In this document: one piece after another, positions 7,555 to 14,802 of the stretch | Position numbering within the stretch: position 1 is the first letter of the stretch | Layout of the letters: each line of letters opens with the position of its first letter | Assembly (NCBI GenBank): GCA_022704645.1 | Contig: JAKJGA010000008.1 | Coordinates: 1 to 25,709 of the forward strand | Reading direction: 5' to 3' | DNA: 25,709 nt | Source: Spirochaetota bacterium | GTDB taxonomy: Bacteria > Spirochaetota > UBA4802 > JAFGJZ01 | Notes under the pieces: generated by a model | What the model saw: only the letters and a program-made list of their open reading frames with translations | Told to the model about the DNA's origin: nothing | Database searches by the model: none | Made by a program: the position numbers and the translations under genes

Positions 7555-8001
7555 ATGAGTCTTTTCAATAAAATTGAGTCCGATCTGCAGGATTCATTAA
7601 AAAAAGGCGACGAATTACGTCTAAGCGTTTTGCGTATGCTTAAATCTGACGTTATGTACGAAAAAAATAAGACAGGAAAGGATCTTCCTGAAGAAAAAAT
7701 TCTAGAAACTGTTTCACGTGCGGCAAAAAGAAGAAAAGAATCTATTACAGAATTCGATAAAGCCGGTAGAACCGACCTTTCAGATAAAGAGAAGAGTGAA
7801 CTTCTTATTATTGAAGAATATCTTCCGAAACAGCTGACAGAGTCAGAAATTTCTGATATAGTTGAAGAATTTATTTTAAAAAATGGGAAACCTCAATCCA
7901 GTGAATCCGGAAGATTTATCGGAATGATAATGAAAGAATTAAAAGGCCGTGCTGACGGCAGTTTGGTAAAAGAAATCGTTTCAAAGAAAATATCCAATTA
8001 G
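7555..8001 (+). CDS. yqeY: GatB/YqeY domain protein
   Basis: Stand-alone YqeY, related to the tail domain of the GatB amidotransferase subunit; its cellular role is not settled. All 148 residues fit the family: LRLSVLRMLKSDVMYEKNK near the start, then RRKESITEFDKAGRTDL, IIEEYLPKQLTESEISDIV, and the C-terminal GRFIGMIMKELKGRADGSLVKEIV. GGAG (7545-7548) lies 6 bases before the ATG. It sits 8 bases before dnaG, whose ribosome-binding site overlaps the yqeY stop. YqeY next to dnaG-rpoD is a recurring arrangement in several phyla and suggests a link to translation or DNA replication. Confidence 0.92.
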   Translation: MSLFNKIESDLQDSLKKGDELRLSVLRMLKSDVMYEKNKTGKDLPEEKILETVSRAAKRRKESITEFDKAGRTDLSDKEKSELLIIEEYLPKQLTESEISDIVEEFILKNGKPQSSESGRFIGMIMKELKGRADGSLVKEIVSKKISN

Positions 8002-8009
8002 GAATTGAT

Positions 8010-9782
8010 GTGGGAATTCCCAGCAGCTTAATTGAGCAAATAAGACTTCGTGCTAGAATCGAAGAAATTGTGGCGCGGTATGTGCCCACCCTAAAAAAAA
8101 AGGGTAATAATTTTACAGGATTGTGTCCGTTTCATAAAGAAAAAACACCGTCTTTCATTGTTTCGCCTGATAAGCAGATATTTCACTGCTTTGGCTGTCA
8201 TGCCGGCGGAAATGTTTTTACGTTTGTATCAAGGGTTGAGAATCTTTCTTTTCCCGAATCAGTTAAAATGATAGGAAAACTCGTCGGTATTGATGTGTCC
8301 GAGGGGGAAGGTTCTTCTGATGATGAATATTATCGAATAAACGATTTCGCGATGAGGCTTTATCAAAAGTTTCTTTATGATGATGCAGGATTAAATGCGC
8401 TGAATTATTTGACAGAAAGAGGAGTAACCGAAGAGAGCATAAAGAATTTTCGTTTAGGCTTTGCTCCTGATAGATGGGATTTTCTAAAATCCGCATTAAT
8501 GAAAAAGAAAGCTGATTTAGATAAGGCTTCTGAAGTTTCAGTTTTGGTTAAGAAAACACGAGATGACGGAAGTATTCATTATTTTGATTTTTTTAGAAAT
8601 CGTGTAATTTTCCCTATAACTGACCGTTTTGGAAAGGTTACAGCTTTTGGCGGAAGAGTTATCGGAGCGGGTGATCCGAAGTATTTAAATTCACCTGAAA
8701 CAATAATTTACCGGAAGAGAGAAATGCTCTATGGTTATGAGCAGGCAAAAAACGAGATAAGCAGTCTAAAGCGTGCTATAGTTGTTGAAGGATATCTGGA
8801 TGTTATAGGGTGCCATCAGGTAGGAATAAAGAATGTGGTAGCTCCTTTGGGAACAGCACTGACTGAAGAACAGGTTCGATTTCTTTCAAAGAGCGCCGAA
8901 GAGATTGTTTTGCTTTTTGATGCTGATTCTGCAGGATTTAATGCATCATTAAGATCAATAGGAGTAGCTAAAGATGTCAATGTAAACGTTAAGGTGGCAT
9001 TGCTGTCAGAAGGTGATCCCTTTGATTTTGCTGTAAATAAAGGGATGAGAGAATTGCTTCTTTTAATAGATTCGGCTTTGGATAAAGATGATTTCAGCAT
9101 AGCTTATGCTGTAAGGGATATAAAGACAAAAGGTGTTAAGAATTCTGTTTCTAATATCTTTGAAATTGCTAAAAACATAAGTTATGATACAGAAAGAGAG
9201 AGCTTTTTTAAAAAAGCAGCTCCATTTCTGGGGACTGACTATATTTCATTGATAAGAGATTTCGCAAAATTAAATACTGTCACTCGGTCTAAGGCAGTTG
9301 TTGTTGAAAAAGAAGATATTGCCTTTATTGACAGGTGCTATAAAGACTTGAATGAATTATTAGTAAATAGTCCGGCTTTGATTGCCAAAGCTGCATTTGA
9401 TTTTTCAGAAAATAAACCGGATTCTATTTATGGAAGAATTTTTGAAAAGCTTGTCCATATTTTTTCCGAAAATGAAAATATAGAACCGGCTGATTTGTTT
9501 AATTATTTTGAAGGTGAAGAATATAATTTTATTTCGAAGTCAATTTCTAAAAAAATTACAAATGAAGATTATGATAGAAGTTATAATGAGATATATTTGT
9601 CCATGAGGACATTTATAATAAGAAAAAAAATTGATTATTATATTATACTTCTCGCGAAAGAACCATCTGAAGAAGCCAGACTTGAGCTTGAATCGTGGAA
9701 ACGCGAAGAAAGAAAACTTGATGATTATCTAGAGAAAATAAGGGGAACTCAGCCCAAGAGCGAAGTGCTCGGGGCTTTTTGA
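8010..9782 (+). CDS. dnaG: DNA primase
   Basis: Makes the RNA primers for replication. The N-terminal zinc-binding domain has C39-x2-H42-x17-C60-x2-C63. The catalytic core includes the TOPRIM glutamate E260 in VVEGYLDVIG and the acidic DADSAG motif. The C-terminal ~170 residues are helical, as expected for the DnaB-interacting domain, and the 590-residue length is normal. Translation starts at a GTG (8010); AGGA at 8000-8003, overlapping the yqeY stop, lies 6 bases upstream. An ATG at 8008 is in a different frame. The last ten codons encode a terminator-like hairpin, so the coding end may double as an attenuator for rpoD. Confidence 0.97.
   Translation: MGIPSSLIEQIRLRARIEEIVARYVPTLKKKGNNFTGLCPFHKEKTPSFIVSPDKQIFHCFGCHAGGNVFTFVSRVENLSFPESVKMIGKLVGIDVSEGEGSSDDEYYRINDFAMRLYQKFLYDDAGLNALNYLTERGVTEESIKNFRLGFAPDRWDFLKSALMKKKADLDKASEVSVLVKKTRDDGSIHYFDFFRNRVIFPITDRFGKVTAFGGRVIGAGDPKYLNSPETIIYRKREMLYGYEQAKNEISSLKRAIVVEGYLDVIGCHQVGIKNVVAPLGTALTEEQVRFLSKSAEEIVLLFDADSAGFNASLRSIGVAKDVNVNVKVALLSEGDPFDFAVNKGMRELLLLIDSALDKDDFSIAYAVRDIKTKGVKNSVSNIFEIAKNISYDTERESFFKKAAPFLGTDYISLIRDFAKLNTVTRSKAVVVEKEDIAFIDRCYKDLNELLVNSPALIAKAAFDFSENKPDSIYGRIFEKLVHIFSENENIEPADLFNYFEGEEYNFISKSISKKITNEDYDRSYNEIYLSMRTFIIRKKIDYYIILLAKEPSEEARLELESWKREERKLDDYLEKIRGTQPKSEVLGAF
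9751..9780 (+). terminator. Terminator-like hairpin inside the 3' end of dnaG
   Basis: AGCCC (9751-9755) pairs with GGGCT (9772-9776), and GAGC (9758-9761) with GCTC (9767-9770), separated by a small internal loop. Five T residues follow (9776-9780) and run into the dnaG TGA. The shape is that of an intrinsic terminator or attenuator placed before rpoD. Confidence 0.65.
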
Positions 9783-9806
9783 TATAAAGAAAGTGAGGTT
9801 TAGTAT

Positions 9807-11624
9807 ATGAGTAAAGCGGAAATTTCGCTTGAGTCGATTCCTGAAATTCAGAAGCTTATTACGATAGGCAAAACAAACGGAGAAATTACTTATGACGAGA
9901 TAAATGAAATTCTTCCGGATAAGCTTCTTAATTCCGATAAGATTGACGATATTTTTATTCTCATAAATCAGCTTGGAATCGAAGTTGTTGAAGAATCAAC
10001 ACGAAAAGGAAGCATGCTTGCAGGTATGAGAACTCCTTTCGGTGAAGATCAGTTTTATACGGATGATACAATACCTCAGGCACCCCCTACTAAGAAAGGT
10101 GCTAAATCACCCAAGAAGAAAGATGACAGCGGCGGAATCGACGATCCGATCAGATTATATCTGCGCGATATCGGAAAAGTTTCACTTCTTTCCGGTGAAC
10201 AGGAAGTTGATCTTGCAAAAAAGATAGAAGACGGCGAACTTATGGTTGAAAATGCCGTACTTGGCTCTTCTCTCCTTTTGAATGATCTGCTTCGTAATCA
10301 TGACAAGGTTAAAAAAGGTAAGATTAAACTTACTGATGTTCTTAGAACAAATGCCCTTTATTATTTTTCTTCAGTTGATATGAAGGACATGGAAAAGCGT
10401 TATGATAAATATATGAAACTTATTCAGGAAGAAGATAAAAAATTTCTTCAGCTTCAGACAAAATTGAAAAAGCTGGAAGAAGATTCCCCTAAATATGCAG
10501 AGGTGAAAGCACAAATCGACGCAGTTTGCGAAAATATTAAAAAACATATTACTGATATGGGAATCAATCAGCTTGAAATAATTAAGCTGTCTCAGAAAAT
10601 ACAGTCTATGGTTTCAAGAATTAAAGAAACGAATGTGTTTTTTAAGGATATCGAAAAGAGATTTAAGAAAGATCTTAAAGATATAAAACATTATGCCAGA
10701 AAAGCCGAAAAAGATGAAGATGTAGATTTGATCGTAAAAGAACTAAAACTTAAAAATAAGACTATTCTTCTTGAGCTGGTAAAGGATATAAGAAACAACG
10801 AAAGAAAAATCAGGCGTATTGAACAGGAAGCAGGAGCTTCAGCCGAGGATATTCTTTCATGCGGAAGTCAGATTTCTCAAGGTCAGAGAAAAATCAGCAT
10901 CGCTAAAAAACAGCTTGTTAATGCAAATCTAAGACTTGTAGTTTCAATTGCGAAAAAATATGCAAACCGCGGAATGCATTTTTTTGATCTTATTCAGGAA
11001 GGAAATATCGGACTGATTAAGGCTGTAGATAAGTTCGAATACCGTAAAGGATATAAATTTTCAACATATGCAACATGGTGGATACGTCAGGCAATAACAA
11101 GAGCAATATCCGATCAGGCCAGAACAATCAGGGTTCCCGTTCATATGATTGAACAGATAAACAAAGTAACGAGAGAGACAAGACTCTTCCAGCAGGAATT
11201 CGGACGTGAACCTTCACCTGAAGAATTGGCAGAGAGACTCGGATGGCCTGTTGCCAGGGTAAAAGGGGTTAAAAATGTTGCCCGCGAACCGATATCTTTG
11301 GAAACTCCTGTCGGAGAAGAAGAAGATTCATTGCTCGGAGATTTTATCGAAGATAAAGATGTTGATTCTCCGGCTGTGGCAGCTGCTGATAGAATGCTTG
11401 CAGAACAGATAAGCGGACTTCTGAGCACGCTTCCTCAGCGTGAACAGAGAGTCATTCGTATGCGTTTCGGTCTTGATGACGGATATGCTCATACTCTCGA
11501 AGAAGTTGGTTATGTGTTTCATGTTACAAGAGAGCGTATACGTCAGATTGAAGCAAAAGCTTTAAGGCGTTTGCGTCATCCGTCCAGAGCGCGTAAATTA
11601 AAGGATTATCTGGAATATTCATGA
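9807..11624 (+). CDS. rpoD: Primary sigma factor RpoD (sigma-70)
   Basis: Housekeeping sigma factor. Region 1.1 is present (YDEINEILPDKLL), then region 1.2 (DDPIRLYLRDIGKVSLLS). A long charged, non-conserved segment follows (~180-360), then region 2 (NLRLVVSIAKKYANRGMHF; FDLIQEGNIGLIKAVDKF; YATWWIRQ at 421-428), region 3 (VPVHMIEQINKV), and region 4 with the -35-binding helix VTRERIRQIEAKALRRLRHP near the end. The 605-residue length is normal, and the region 4 end HPSRARKLKDYLE is of spirochaete type in my judgement. GAGG (9795-9798) lies 8 bases before the ATG. It is last in yqeY-dnaG-rpoD and is followed by a strong terminator. Confidence 0.97.
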   Translation: MSKAEISLESIPEIQKLITIGKTNGEITYDEINEILPDKLLNSDKIDDIFILINQLGIEVVEESTRKGSMLAGMRTPFGEDQFYTDDTIPQAPPTKKGAKSPKKKDDSGGIDDPIRLYLRDIGKVSLLSGEQEVDLAKKIEDGELMVENAVLGSSLLLNDLLRNHDKVKKGKIKLTDVLRTNALYYFSSVDMKDMEKRYDKYMKLIQEEDKKFLQLQTKLKKLEEDSPKYAEVKAQIDAVCENIKKHITDMGINQLEIIKLSQKIQSMVSRIKETNVFFKDIEKRFKKDLKDIKHYARKAEKDEDVDLIVKELKLKNKTILLELVKDIRNNERKIRRIEQEAGASAEDILSCGSQISQGQRKISIAKKQLVNANLRLVVSIAKKYANRGMHFFDLIQEGNIGLIKAVDKFEYRKGYKFSTYATWWIRQAITRAISDQARTIRVPVHMIEQINKVTRETRLFQQEFGREPSPEELAERLGWPVARVKGVKNVAREPISLETPVGEEEDSLLGDFIEDKDVDSPAVAAADRMLAEQISGLLSTLPQREQRVIRMRFGLDDGYAHTLEEVGYVFHVTRERIRQIEAKALRRLRHPSRARKLKDYLEYS

Positions 11625-11635
11625 TTATAAATAAT

Positions 11636-11666
11636 AAAAAAACCGTCTTTTTAAGACGGTTTTTTT
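11636..11666 (+). terminator. Rho-independent terminator after rpoD
   Basis: A perfect 14-bp stem (11636-11649 with 11653-11666), 3-base loop, CCGTC/GACGG core, seven A residues on the 5' arm and seven T residues on the 3' arm. It probably works in both directions. Confidence 0.92.
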
Positions 11667-11668
11667 AT

Positions 11669-11697
11669 TTGAATATTGATTTCAACCATGATATAAG
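11669..11697 (+). promoter_or_regulatory. Promoter of the orphan sensor gene
   Basis: TTGAAT (11669-11674), 17-base spacer, TATAAG (11692-11697) lies directly after the rpoD terminator. The -10 is one mismatch from consensus. The leader would be under 15 bases, with GGAG at 11704-11707. Confidence 0.5.
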
Positions 11698-11712
11698 AAT
11701 ATTGGAGTTGTT

Positions 11713-12570
11713 ATGAAACCTAATATTTTACGTTCACAGGGAATGATCGGTTTATTTCTTTTCTTATTTTTTATAAATTCCTCGATACTTTTTATATCAT
11801 ATAGAAGCAGTGAAAAAAAAATACTTCAGGCAACTCGAGAGAGGCTTGAAAGCGTCGCAGAAATGTCATCTAAGCTTCTGGATATAAAAGCATATTCTGT
11901 CATCAATGATAAAATATCCGTATTTGGTCAGTATGACCAGATTGATTCAAAATCGGAGCTTCTTTTAAATGAAAATGAAGTTGAATTGATTGAAAATTCT
12001 GATGAATTCAGAAAAATTTCCGATCAGCTTAATATAATACGCGAAGCAGAGAAGGATATTATTCTATATTCATATATAATAATTCCGACTTCAGATGTAA
12101 ACAAAGCCAGATTCACAGTAGATGCTGATTTGCTTGAAGATAAAAGAGCCGGAGAAAATGAAATGGTTTCCAGGTTTTCAATTATTTATGATATTTCAGA
12201 TTTGGATATCATAAAGAAAGCTTTTAAAGAAAAGAAAACAGTTTCTGATTCAACCTTTAAGTATGATAAGGATTATGATATTTGGGCGCTTATGTGTTTT
12301 TCGCCTATCTATAATGAACAGGGCAGATTTTGCGGTCTTCTCGGACTTGATATATCTGATGTAAAATACAGCGAAAGTATATCTGATTTAAAAAAAACTT
12401 ACTACATCAGTTCGGTAATAGTTCTGATAATATCAATTCTTGGTTCTATTTCCGTAATCTCTTTTACAAAAGCTCTTTATTCTCAAAACATGAAATTAAA
12501 AGAAAGTTTAGAAAAAAAAACTAGAGAATTGAATGATGCAAATGCGGATTTAATGGATTCACATGAGTAA
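11713..12570 (+). CDS. Membrane-anchored Cache-like sensor without output domain
   Basis: The 285-residue protein has TM1 at ~11-30, an extracytoplasmic domain of ~195 residues, and TM2 at ~228-250. A short cytoplasmic coiled coil follows (LKESLEKKTRELNDANADL), then the protein stops. The periplasmic part ends WALMCFSPIYNEQGRFCGLLGLDIS, the pattern seen at the end of dCache/PAS-like ligand domains in chemoreceptors, kinases and cyclases. These normally continue into HAMP, kinase, GGDEF or cyclase domains; none is here, and no continuing frame is visible downstream in any register. GGAG lies 5 bases before the ATG. It may signal through a partner protein or be a shortened remnant. The ligand is unknown. 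Confidence 0.75.
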   Translation: MKPNILRSQGMIGLFLFLFFINSSILFISYRSSEKKILQATRERLESVAEMSSKLLDIKAYSVINDKISVFGQYDQIDSKSELLLNENEVELIENSDEFRKISDQLNIIREAEKDIILYSYIIIPTSDVNKARFTVDADLLEDKRAGENEMVSRFSIIYDISDLDIIKKAFKEKKTVSDSTFKYDKDYDIWALMCFSPIYNEQGRFCGLLGLDISDVKYSESISDLKKTYYISSVIVLIISILGSISVISFTKALYSQNMKLKESLEKKTRELNDANADLMDSHE

Positions 12571-12588
12571 TTTCTTTCAAATAATCAT

Positions 12589-12618
12589 TTGACAGCATAC
12601 CCCCACAATAATTATCAA
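12589..12618 (+). promoter_or_regulatory. Possible promoter of murB
   Basis: A consensus TTGACA (12589-12594) followed after 18 bases by TATCAA (12613-12618). The gap 12571-12664 also holds a 5-bp inverted repeat (12628-12641) of uncertain meaning. Confidence 0.4.
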
Positions 12619-12664
12619 TAATATTAAAGTCTCAATAGACTCAAATAATCTTATCGGATATTAT

Positions 12665-13570
12665 ATGGAAGCTGTTTGCAAAGATTTATCTAAAATTGGA
12701 AAAATTTACCCCAATGCTTTATTGGCTGATTATACGACTTTCAAGTCGGGCGGACCGGCTGATGTTCTTTTTGCCCCCTATGATTACGAAAAAGCTGCTG
12801 AAACAGTTAAATATTGTCAAAAAGAGGGAATACCTCTGACAGTGATAGGAGCAGGTTCCAATCTTGTTGTCGGAGACAGGGGAATTCGCGGCATAGTGAT
12901 GAGAATTAGTTCAGATGTTATGCCGAAACCTGTAATCGAAAAGCGTAATGGAATGATTTTTTCCGAAGCTGCTGTAATGAAAGATGATTTTATTAAATTT
13001 GCAGTGGCAAATTCTTTTTCAGGCATTGAATTTATGGCCGGCATTCCGGGATCGGTCGGAGGCGGCATTGTGATGAATGCCGGAACTTTTATGGGTACTT
13101 TTATTGACTGGTTAAAGGAAATTACTTATATTGATAAAAAAGGTGTTTTTCATACTGTTAAATCGGAATCCCTGATGGCTCATTATAGAGGAATAGATAT
13201 TGATAGCTGTGCTGTCATTGTTTCCGGAGTTTTCGAGTTTCCTGAAGGCGATCCTTCTATGACTCAGAAAAAAATAGATGATATTATATCTGACAGAAAA
13301 GCGAAGCATCCATGGACATTTCCGAGTGCAGGGTCTGTTTTTAAAAATCCGGAAGGCAGTTTTGCATGGAAACTTGTTAATGACTCCGGACTAAAAGGCT
13401 ATAAAATAGGCGGAGCACAGGTTTCAGAGCTTCATACTAATTTTATTGTAAATGCCGGAAAAGCAACTTCCTCAGATATAAGAAGTCTGGTATCGCATGT
13501 GCAAAAAACTGTTCTTGGAAAGTTCGGAATTGAACTGCATACTGAAATAAAAATGATTGGTGAGTTTTAA
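12665..13570 (+). CDS. murB: UDP-N-acetylenolpyruvoylglucosamine reductase
   Basis: FAD enzyme that reduces UDP-GlcNAc-enolpyruvate to UDP-MurNAc in peptidoglycan synthesis. The FAD-binding region shows TTFKSGGPADVLFAP, TVIGAGSNLVVGDRGIRG and EFMAGIPGSVGGGIVMNAG. Catalytic candidates are R175 (HYRGID), S224 in SAGSVFKNP and E294 in LHTEIKMIG, all in their family positions. The 301-residue length is normal. The ribosome-binding site is weak (GGA at 12656-12658). It overlaps the exonuclease gene by one base (TAATG at 13568-13572), so the two are translationally coupled. Confidence 0.96.
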   Translation: MEAVCKDLSKIGKIYPNALLADYTTFKSGGPADVLFAPYDYEKAAETVKYCQKEGIPLTVIGAGSNLVVGDRGIRGIVMRISSDVMPKPVIEKRNGMIFSEAAVMKDDFIKFAVANSFSGIEFMAGIPGSVGGGIVMNAGTFMGTFIDWLKEITYIDKKGVFHTVKSESLMAHYRGIDIDSCAVIVSGVFEFPEGDPSMTQKKIDDIISDRKAKHPWTFPSAGSVFKNPEGSFAWKLVNDSGLKGYKIGGAQVSELHTNFIVNAGKATSSDIRSLVSHVQKTVLGKFGIELHTEIKMIGEF

Positions 13571-14397
13571 TGGAGGAATTGCATTATCTGGATGCAAAAT
13601 TGAAAGATTCTGTTTTTTGCGCTATTGATCTTGAGACAACAGGAATTAATCCATTTACTGAGAAAATAATCGAAATCGGTGCTGTTAAGTTCAATTTAGA
13701 AGGCCAAATAGATTCTTTTGAAAAAATGATTGATCCGTGCATGCCTATTCCTCATGACAGCATCAGGATTCACGGTATATCTGATGAAATGGTTTCAGGA
13801 TGTGATAAAATTCCGGATATTATTCAGGATCTAAATACATTTTTATCCGATTCAATTCTTGTAATTCAAAATCCGGCATTCGATCTGTCATTTCTCGAAA
13901 TGGAATACAGAAGATGCGGAAAACGTTTCCGTTTTATCAGCGCATATGATACAGTAAGTCTTTCGCGCAGAGCTTTCCCGGGGCTTGAGAACTATAAACT
14001 TGATACTGTTTGCACTCATCTTGGGATCGAGTTAAAGCATCACCGTGCATTTTCAGATGCCAGCGCATGTATGAATGTATTTTTGCGTGCTATTCAAAAA
14101 GACAAAACCCACAGCAAATGGTATCTTGATGATCTGGAATATTATGCAGGACCTTCTTTTAGGGATGCTCTTATCAAAGAACTGCGTTCAAAAAAATGCA
14201 GAGGATCTACAATTATTCCGGGACGTGAATTTATGATTGATTATATTGATAGTACCGGGAATGAAACAAGGAGAAAAATATCGGCAAAGGGTATTTTTCA
14301 AAGGGGAAAACAGACTATTATTCATGCATACTGTCATCTGCGGCATGAGGAAAGATTTTTCATTTCATCTAGAATAAAAATGTCATATTCACTTTAA
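13570..14397 (+). CDS. DEDDh 3'-5' exonuclease with C-terminal WYL-like domain
   Basis: The N-terminal ~185 residues are a DnaQ/RNase T-type exonuclease. Exo I is D20-x-E22 (AIDLETTG), Exo II is D105 (VIQNPAFDLSFLE, with Gln where HNAxFD is usual), and Exo III is H158/D163 (HHRAFSDASA). The four metal ligands and the general-base His are present. The last ~65 residues (FMIDYIDSTGNETRRKI, then IIHAYCHLRHEERFF, then SSRI) fit a WYL domain, a module usually found in transcription regulators and some helicases, where it senses ligands or single-stranded nucleic acid. It is coupled to murB by TAATG, and the stop shares a TTAA with the convergent STAS gene. It could be a repair or signalling nuclease rather than the replicative epsilon subunit. 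Confidence 0.85.
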   Translation: MEELHYLDAKLKDSVFCAIDLETTGINPFTEKIIEIGAVKFNLEGQIDSFEKMIDPCMPIPHDSIRIHGISDEMVSGCDKIPDIIQDLNTFLSDSILVIQNPAFDLSFLEMEYRRCGKRFRFISAYDTVSLSRRAFPGLENYKLDTVCTHLGIELKHHRAFSDASACMNVFLRAIQKDKTHSKWYLDDLEYYAGPSFRDALIKELRSKKCRGSTIIPGREFMIDYIDSTGNETRRKISAKGIFQRGKQTIIHAYCHLRHEERFFISSRIKMSYSL

Positions 14398-14669
14398 TCT
14401 TTGAAATAATCTCCAATGTTTAATAGAGAAAATAATTTATTCATTTCATCTGAGAGTTCAAGTTTCAGTTCCCCGCCTTTTCTTTCGGCTTCTTTTTTTG
14501 CAATAATAAGAAAACCTACAAAAGATGAATGAATAGTGTGAGTATTGCTGAGATCAAAAAAAATGTCGTTATCAAAACGAACTCTGCTTAACTGTTCGGA
14601 ATAATGATGTATGTCGTTTATTTCAATTTTTTCAGGAAAAATCCAGCTTCCGTTCTGGCTTAGTGTCAT
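14394..14669 (-). CDS. STAS domain protein (anti-sigma factor antagonist-like)
   Basis: A 91-residue single STAS domain. The core reads FFDLSNTHTIHSSFVGFLIIAKKEAERKGGELKLE, matching the pattern DLSxxxxIDSSGxGxLLxxxxxxxxxGGxLxL, with His in place of the Asp before the double Ser and Phe in place of the Gly after it. The Ser that is phosphorylated in SpoIIAA-type proteins is kept. The minus-strand ATG at 14667-14669 has a G-rich Shine-Dalgarno (complement of 14675-14680). It may belong to a partner-switching cascade. A role as MlaB for the Mla-like genes 3 kb away is possible but unsupported. No kinase or phosphatase partner is next to it. Confidence 0.8.
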   Translation of the reverse strand: MTLSQNGSWIFPEKIEINDIHHYSEQLSRVRFDNDIFFDLSNTHTIHSSFVGFLIIAKKEAERKGGELKLELSDEMNKLFSLLNIGDYFKD

Positions 14670-14802
14670 ATCATCCCCCCGTAACGTTAATATCGGAATT
14701 AATTGTTAAAAAGTTGATATATTTTTACGAAAAAAATCATTATTGTAAAAAATGATTTTTATTTTTAGGCATTAGTACATAATGGACTTATTGGAAGGAA
14801 TA

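Noticed and set aside
12571..12664. Continuation of the sensor gene by frameshift into an output domain
   Set aside because: All three frames after the stop are short, and the gap holds promoter-like sequence leading to murB.
14732..14760. 10-bp AT-only inverted repeat between the STAS and decarboxylase genes
   Set aside because: It lacks any G-C core apart from one pair, has no gene ending upstream on either strand to terminate, and such repeats arise easily in AT-rich DNA.
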